This document shows positions 60,099-64,000 of a stretch of DNA of 64,000 bases, piece by piece. The position numbers and the translations under genes are program-made. A model generated the notes under the pieces. That model had not been told where the DNA came from. It saw only the letters and a program-made list of their open reading frames with translations, and made no database searches. This DNA is from Daldinia sp. FL1419 (lineage: Eukaryota; Ascomycota; Sordariomycetes; Xylariales; Hypoxylaceae): NCBI GenBank assembly GCA_025201765.1, contig MU623466.1, positions 40,386-104,385 on the forward strand, in the 5' to 3' direction. Every line of letters starts with the position of its first letter. Within the stretch, counting starts at the first letter, position 1.

Positions 60099-62984
60099 AT
60101 GAACACGAGTAAGGAAGGACCACTAAGTCCATCCTCAAACTACGAGCAAGAGCAATTCCGCCGTTCCTACGATGCTCGTTCATCGTTCGAACTCGATTCG
60201 GACCTCGACGCCACCGAATTCCTCCAATCCGACCCTCTCACATCTTCCAAGCCGTCCACCGCGGCTTTCTCTGCCCAACCCCGCAATCGCTGGCCGCGGA
60301 AGCCTTGCGGCTGCCTTGCCGGCCGCTCTACCAGATGCCTCCTCGGCTGCTTAGGCGTTTTCGCTCTCGCATGGTTGGCACTTAGCGCGGGAGGCTTTTT
60401 TGCATTCAAGAAATACAAACAGTCGCCTCCGGATGGCCTCTCTCCACCCTGGTACCCGACTCCCAAAGGTGGTACGGCGCGAAGCTGGGCCGAAGCTTAT
60501 CGAAAAGCAAGCGAGATGGTGGACAAAATGACCCTACCCGAGAAAGTAAATGTGACAACCGGGACGGGATGGAAGATGGGTCTAGCCGTAGGAAACACGG
60601 GTCCCGCAGTTCACGTAGGATTTCCTGCTCTAGCACTTCAAGACGGGCCGCTGGGTATCCGCTTTGCCGACAACGCCACCGCCTTTCCTGCCGGCGTGAC
60701 CGTCGGCGCAACCTGGAATAAGGATCTAATGTACCAATGGGGAAACGCCCACGCGATAGAAGCCAGAAAGAAGGGCATCAACGCAATTTTAGGTCCCTGC
60801 ATCGGCCCTTTGGGTCGAATGCCAGCGGGCGGACGGAACTGGGAAGGTTTTGGTGCGGATCCCTATCTTCAAGGCGTCGCAGCAGCTCAATCGATCAAGG
60901 GAATTCAAGACGAGGGCGTCATGGCAACAATTAAGCATTTTGTCGCAAATGAGCAGGAGCACTTTCGTCAACCGTGGGAATGGGGCCTTCCGAACGCCCT
61001 TAGTACGAACATCGACGATCGGACGATGCATGAGCTTTATTTATGGCCATTCGGGGATGCTGTCAAGGCCGGCGTCGCGAGCGTCATGTGCAGTTACAAT
61101 ATGATCAACAATTCGTACGCGTGTGGCAACTCAAAATTACTCAACGGGCTGCTAAGGGACGAGATGGGCTTCCAAGGATTCGTCATGAGCGATTGGCTTG
61201 CGCAGAGGAGCGGCGTGGGCAGTGCGCTCGCGGGTCTCGACATGACGATGCCCGGGGACGGTCTATTCTGGGAAGACGGGAAATCACTTTGGGGCCCCGA
61301 GCTTACGAGGTCTATTCTGAACGGCTCAGTTCCTCTAGATAGGCTAAACGACATGGTCACCAGAATTGTTGCGGCATGGTATCAACTAGGGCAGGACGAC
61401 GAGGCTAAGTTCGATCGTAAAGGCCCTAACTTTTCGTCATGGACAGACGAACCCGAAGGCATCCCCGCACCCGGCAGCCCTACCGAACAGCGGAAAGCTC
61501 TGGTTAACCAGTATGTGAACGTTATGGGCGACCATGCCTCCGTCGCACGCCAGATCGCGGCTGAAGGGACTATCCTGCTAAAGAACGAGGGACTGCTTCC
61601 TCTTCTCCGCAATTTTAGCAGTCACCCAAATCAAACGGTTCGACGCGACGGTCCGCTCCTAGTCGCCATATTTGGCGAGGACGCGGGTCCCGGTGAAGGT
61701 CCTAACCACTGTCCGGATCGCGGTTGCAATCAGGGCACTCTAGCTTCAGGCTGGGGCTCTGGTTCTGTCGAATTTCCCTACCTGGTCACACCAGCCGAGG
61801 CACTGACCAAAAGTTGGGAAGGGGACGAGAGCGTAAAAGTTTCGACGTATCTGACGAATAAACCACCGTTCGAAAAGCAGCCCGAGATTTTGCGGGACGC
61901 TCAGCTATGCATCGTGTTCACGAACGCCGACTCGGGCGAGGGGTTTAAGGCGTGGGAGGGAGTCAAGGGGGACCGACCCGACTTATACCTGCAGAAAGGT
62001 GGCGACGATTTGATCATTCGAGTTGCTCGAGGATGCCACGGTGGCACCGGCGACGTCCTAGTCGTCATTCACACGGTTGGCCCTATCGTGATGGAAAAAT
62101 GGATCGACCTGCCCAATATCAAGGCAGTGCTTCTTGCCAACCTGCCAGGTCAAGAGAGCGGCAATGCCCTGGTGGACGTCGTATTTGGCGACGTCAATCC
62201 TAGCGGAAAGCTGCCTTGGACTATAGGGAAGTCCCTGGACGACTACGGCGAAGGTGCCAAAATCATGTACCTTCCTAATGGTGTCGTACCTCAGCAAGAT
62301 TTTAAAGAGGGTTTATATGTCGACTACCGCTACTTTGACAAGTATGAGATAGAACCGCGGTTCGAATTCGGTTTCGGGTTGAGCTATACTACGTTTGAAT
62401 TCTCTGATTGCGTAGTCACCGGGCTAAAGGAGAAGAGTGCCGTGCCTGCTCCACGGCCAAAAGACTTTGTAACTCCTCCCGAATACACCGTCACCATTCC
62501 AGACGAGGACGAGGCGCTCTTCCCCAAAGATTTCCGCAAGCTTGAGAAATATGTTTACCCTTACCTCGACACCATCGATGATATAGTGTCAGACCCTTAC
62601 CCCTATCCCGATGGTTACGACGTAAAACAGCCCCTCTCCGGCGCGGGAGGCGACGAAGGCGGAAATCCAGACCTCTGGGATACTTACGTTACCGTCTCCG
62701 CAAAAGTTACCAACACCGGAGTCAAAGCGGGTCGAGTCGTGCCGCAGCTCTACTTAGGCTATCCTCAGAGCGATCTTTCAGTCGGCTTCCCAGTCAAAGT
62801 GCTTCGTGGGTTCGATAAATTTTTCCTAAAACGGGGCGAAAGTAGGACAGTCACGTTTAATCTAACCAGGAGAGATCTGAGTTACTGGGACGTTAATACA
62901 CAGAATTGGGCTATGATCGTCGACGGTAATTATCGGTTTATGATAGGCCGGAGTTCGAAGGACCTACCAGTTTCGGGAACTTAG
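60099..62984 (+). CDS. GH3 beta-glucosidase, type II membrane-anchored
   Basis: Single-exon glycoside hydrolase family 3 protein of 961 residues. A polar cytosolic N-terminus of about 78 residues leads to one membrane span (about 80-103), then the GH3 (alpha/beta)8 barrel, the alpha/beta sandwich and a C-terminal fibronectin-III-like domain. Landmarks are LQDGPLGIRFADNATAFPAG, GRNWEGFGADPYL, KHFVANEQEHFR (substrate-binding Lys-His region), and FVMSDW with Asp365 the expected nucleophile. Further on are GEDAGPGEGPNHC and GWGSGSVEFPYL in the second domain, then FGFGLSYTTFEFS and VPQLYLGYPQ leading into the Fn3 domain. The membrane anchor, rather than a cleaved signal peptide, puts it with the intracellular/wall-associated fungal beta-glucosidases (BglE/F-like). 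It is the last gene before the telomere, about 0.9 kb from the repeat array. Confidence 0.95.
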   Translation: MNTSKEGPLSPSSNYEQEQFRRSYDARSSFELDSDLDATEFLQSDPLTSSKPSTAAFSAQPRNRWPRKPCGCLAGRSTRCLLGCLGVFALAWLALSAGGFFAFKKYKQSPPDGLSPPWYPTPKGGTARSWAEAYRKASEMVDKMTLPEKVNVTTGTGWKMGLAVGNTGPAVHVGFPALALQDGPLGIRFADNATAFPAGVTVGATWNKDLMYQWGNAHAIEARKKGINAILGPCIGPLGRMPAGGRNWEGFGADPYLQGVAAAQSIKGIQDEGVMATIKHFVANEQEHFRQPWEWGLPNALSTNIDDRTMHELYLWPFGDAVKAGVASVMCSYNMINNSYACGNSKLLNGLLRDEMGFQGFVMSDWLAQRSGVGSALAGLDMTMPGDGLFWEDGKSLWGPELTRSILNGSVPLDRLNDMVTRIVAAWYQLGQDDEAKFDRKGPNFSSWTDEPEGIPAPGSPTEQRKALVNQYVNVMGDHASVARQIAAEGTILLKNEGLLPLLRNFSSHPNQTVRRDGPLLVAIFGEDAGPGEGPNHCPDRGCNQGTLASGWGSGSVEFPYLVTPAEALTKSWEGDESVKVSTYLTNKPPFEKQPEILRDAQLCIVFTNADSGEGFKAWEGVKGDRPDLYLQKGGDDLIIRVARGCHGGTGDVLVVIHTVGPIVMEKWIDLPNIKAVLLANLPGQESGNALVDVVFGDVNPSGKLPWTIGKSLDDYGEGAKIMYLPNGVVPQQDFKEGLYVDYRYFDKYEIEPRFEFGFGLSYTTFEFSDCVVTGLKEKSAVPAPRPKDFVTPPEYTVTIPDEDEALFPKDFRKLEKYVYPYLDTIDDIVSDPYPYPDGYDVKQPLSGAGGDEGGNPDLWDTYVTVSAKVTNTGVKAGRVVPQLYLGYPQSDLSVGFPVKVLRGFDKFFLKRGESRTVTFNLTRRDLSYWDVNTQNWAMIVDGNYRFMIGRSSKDLPVSGT

Positions 62985-63905
62985 TAATTGTAGCATGTTG
63001 ATCGTCTAACCTAGTATTTAGTCCCTACCTTGTAACTGCACCAGATGGCCATATTACTATACCTTTTGGTTTCCGGCCGATAAGCCGCGGGGGTGGCTAT
63101 CTATTTCAGCTCTACAAGACGAAGTTCACACCCCTTACACCCACCCCAATCTACTCCGATGCTTTTACCAGCCTAGCCAAATGAGAGATAATTGCCAAGA
63201 GAGTTGGTATATATAAGGGGGACTCACACTGTAGTTCGAGAACCCTAGCACTATCTTTAGAATTGTTAGGGGGTCGGACTGTCCTTGATTACTACTCAGG
63301 ACGTTGGGTAAAAGGAAGTTTAAGTAAGCGAAGAAATATGGTATCTGGTTAGTTCTAATGATGTTGATATAGTAATTTCCGCCCAATAGTCTCACGTTGT
63401 TACCGTCGGTCCACCCTAGAATAAGATTTCTGACATTGTAGCTATAGATTCCAAGATCCATGTTTACCATGCTTTTTGAACCCTTCTGATCTGGTAAGAG
63501 CCAGTAGCCGATCTTGGTATTTGTACTTGATCACATAAATCTTCTCGCACGGACAAGACATATCAAACTATCTACTTTTGTAATAGAAATATGTATATCT
63601 GGTAATTAAGGTATTAATTATTTAGGACGAAGTCCGGTGTATTATATTGAAACTCTTTTAATAAATTATTATGTGAAATTGATAAGAATTGATAAGTTAA
63701 GTAATAAATTAATAAGGGGTAAAAAAATATATTAAAAATTTAAAGTTCAAAAAAATATTTATAATTGGATGTATTCTTTTCATTAATAAGAATTTAAGCT
63801 GATCAGATAGGAAAACAACTTCTAAAAGCTTATTTATATTAAATTGAAGCTCTAATAGTTCTTGCAGGATGTGCCCTAACCCTACATTTTTATCGCACGA
63901 AATCC
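62985..63905. other. AT-rich subtelomere
   Basis: Strongly AT-rich from about 63540 to 63860, with no supportable gene. A frame at 63165-63470 (-) lacks any recognised motif. A short inverted telomere fragment, CCCTAACCCTA, lies at 63874-63884, 21 bp before the telomere array and in the opposite orientation. Confidence 0.7.
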
Positions 63906-64000
63906 TTAGGGTTAGGGTTAGGGTTAGGGTTAGGGTTAGGGTTAGGGTTAGGGTTAGGGTTAGGGTTAGGGTTAGGGTTAGGGTTAGGGTTAGGGTTAGG
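63906..64000 (+). repeat. telomere repeat (TTAGGG)n
   Basis: Fifteen perfect TTAGGG units and a partial sixteenth run to the end of the window. This orientation is the G-rich 3' strand, so the window ends at the right chromosome end. Confidence 0.98.

Noticed and set aside
63165..63470. 101-codon minus frame near the telomere
   Set aside because: I checked it as a telomere-linked helicase remnant, but no helicase motif is visible and the composition follows the AT-rich background.

Overview
The window is the right-hand end of a chromosome from a filamentous ascomycete (Pezizomycotina). The evidence is a terminal run of TTAGGG repeats, short introns of about 45-150 nt with GT-AG ends and CTAAC-type branch sites, a fungal Zn2Cys6 regulator, an allantoate-permease-like transporter and cell-wall GH16, GT2 and GH3 proteins. 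The exact taxon cannot be read from the sequence; a Sordariomycete is a guess from gene content only. Exon structures were rebuilt by hand from splice signals, reading frame and family resemblance. They are predictions and no transcripts were available.

Layout. 1-2685: no gene recognised. 2686-5007: secreted-type S41 peptidase (-). 6513-7782: oxysterol-binding protein pseudogene (-). 8252-9271: dehydroshikimate-dehydratase-like TIM barrel (-). 9903-12445: seven-exon Zn2Cys6 regulator (-). 13038-14449: indoleamine 2,3-dioxygenase (-). 15215-16210: sedoheptulose-bisphosphatase-like phosphatase (+). 16306-17424: GH105 (-), divergent from an ACS-family MFS transporter at 18710-20478 (+). 20895-21337: TA-flanked inverted-repeat element. 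21618-22643: RNPS1-type SR protein (+). 23458-24477: cupin (+). 25628-26746: unrecognised proline-rich protein with a duplicated module (+). 26747-32285: 5.5 kb gene desert.

32286-41970 is a cell-wall polysaccharide neighbourhood on the + strand: a membrane-anchored GH16, a multi-span GT2 synthase and a Crh-type GH16 transglycosylase. 42713-43486 is a secreted DUF4360 protein (-). 45692-51540 holds a divergent pair for the methylcitrate cycle: 2-methylcitrate synthase (-) and 2-methylisocitrate lyase (+). Their shared 2.3 kb upstream region is occupied by a 777 bp AT-rich inverted-repeat element with a degraded tRNA-SINE-like core. 51898-52913 is an SDR oxidoreductase (-). 52914-55921 is gene-poor and contains an 8 bp minisatellite. 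The last genes before the telomere are a glutamine-synthetase-family enzyme (55922), a dienelactone hydrolase/SnoaL-like protein (58099) and a membrane-anchored GH3 beta-glucosidase (60099), all +. An AT-rich subtelomere and about 16 TTAGGG units follow.

The best functional groupings are the methylcitrate pair (propionyl-CoA removal), the GH16-GT2-GH16 wall group, and the GH105-transporter pair (uptake and cleavage of pectin fragments). Intergenic DNA throughout is studded with variants of the palindrome TACCTAGGTA. No CRISPR array, rRNA, convincing tRNA or complete secondary-metabolite cluster was seen.
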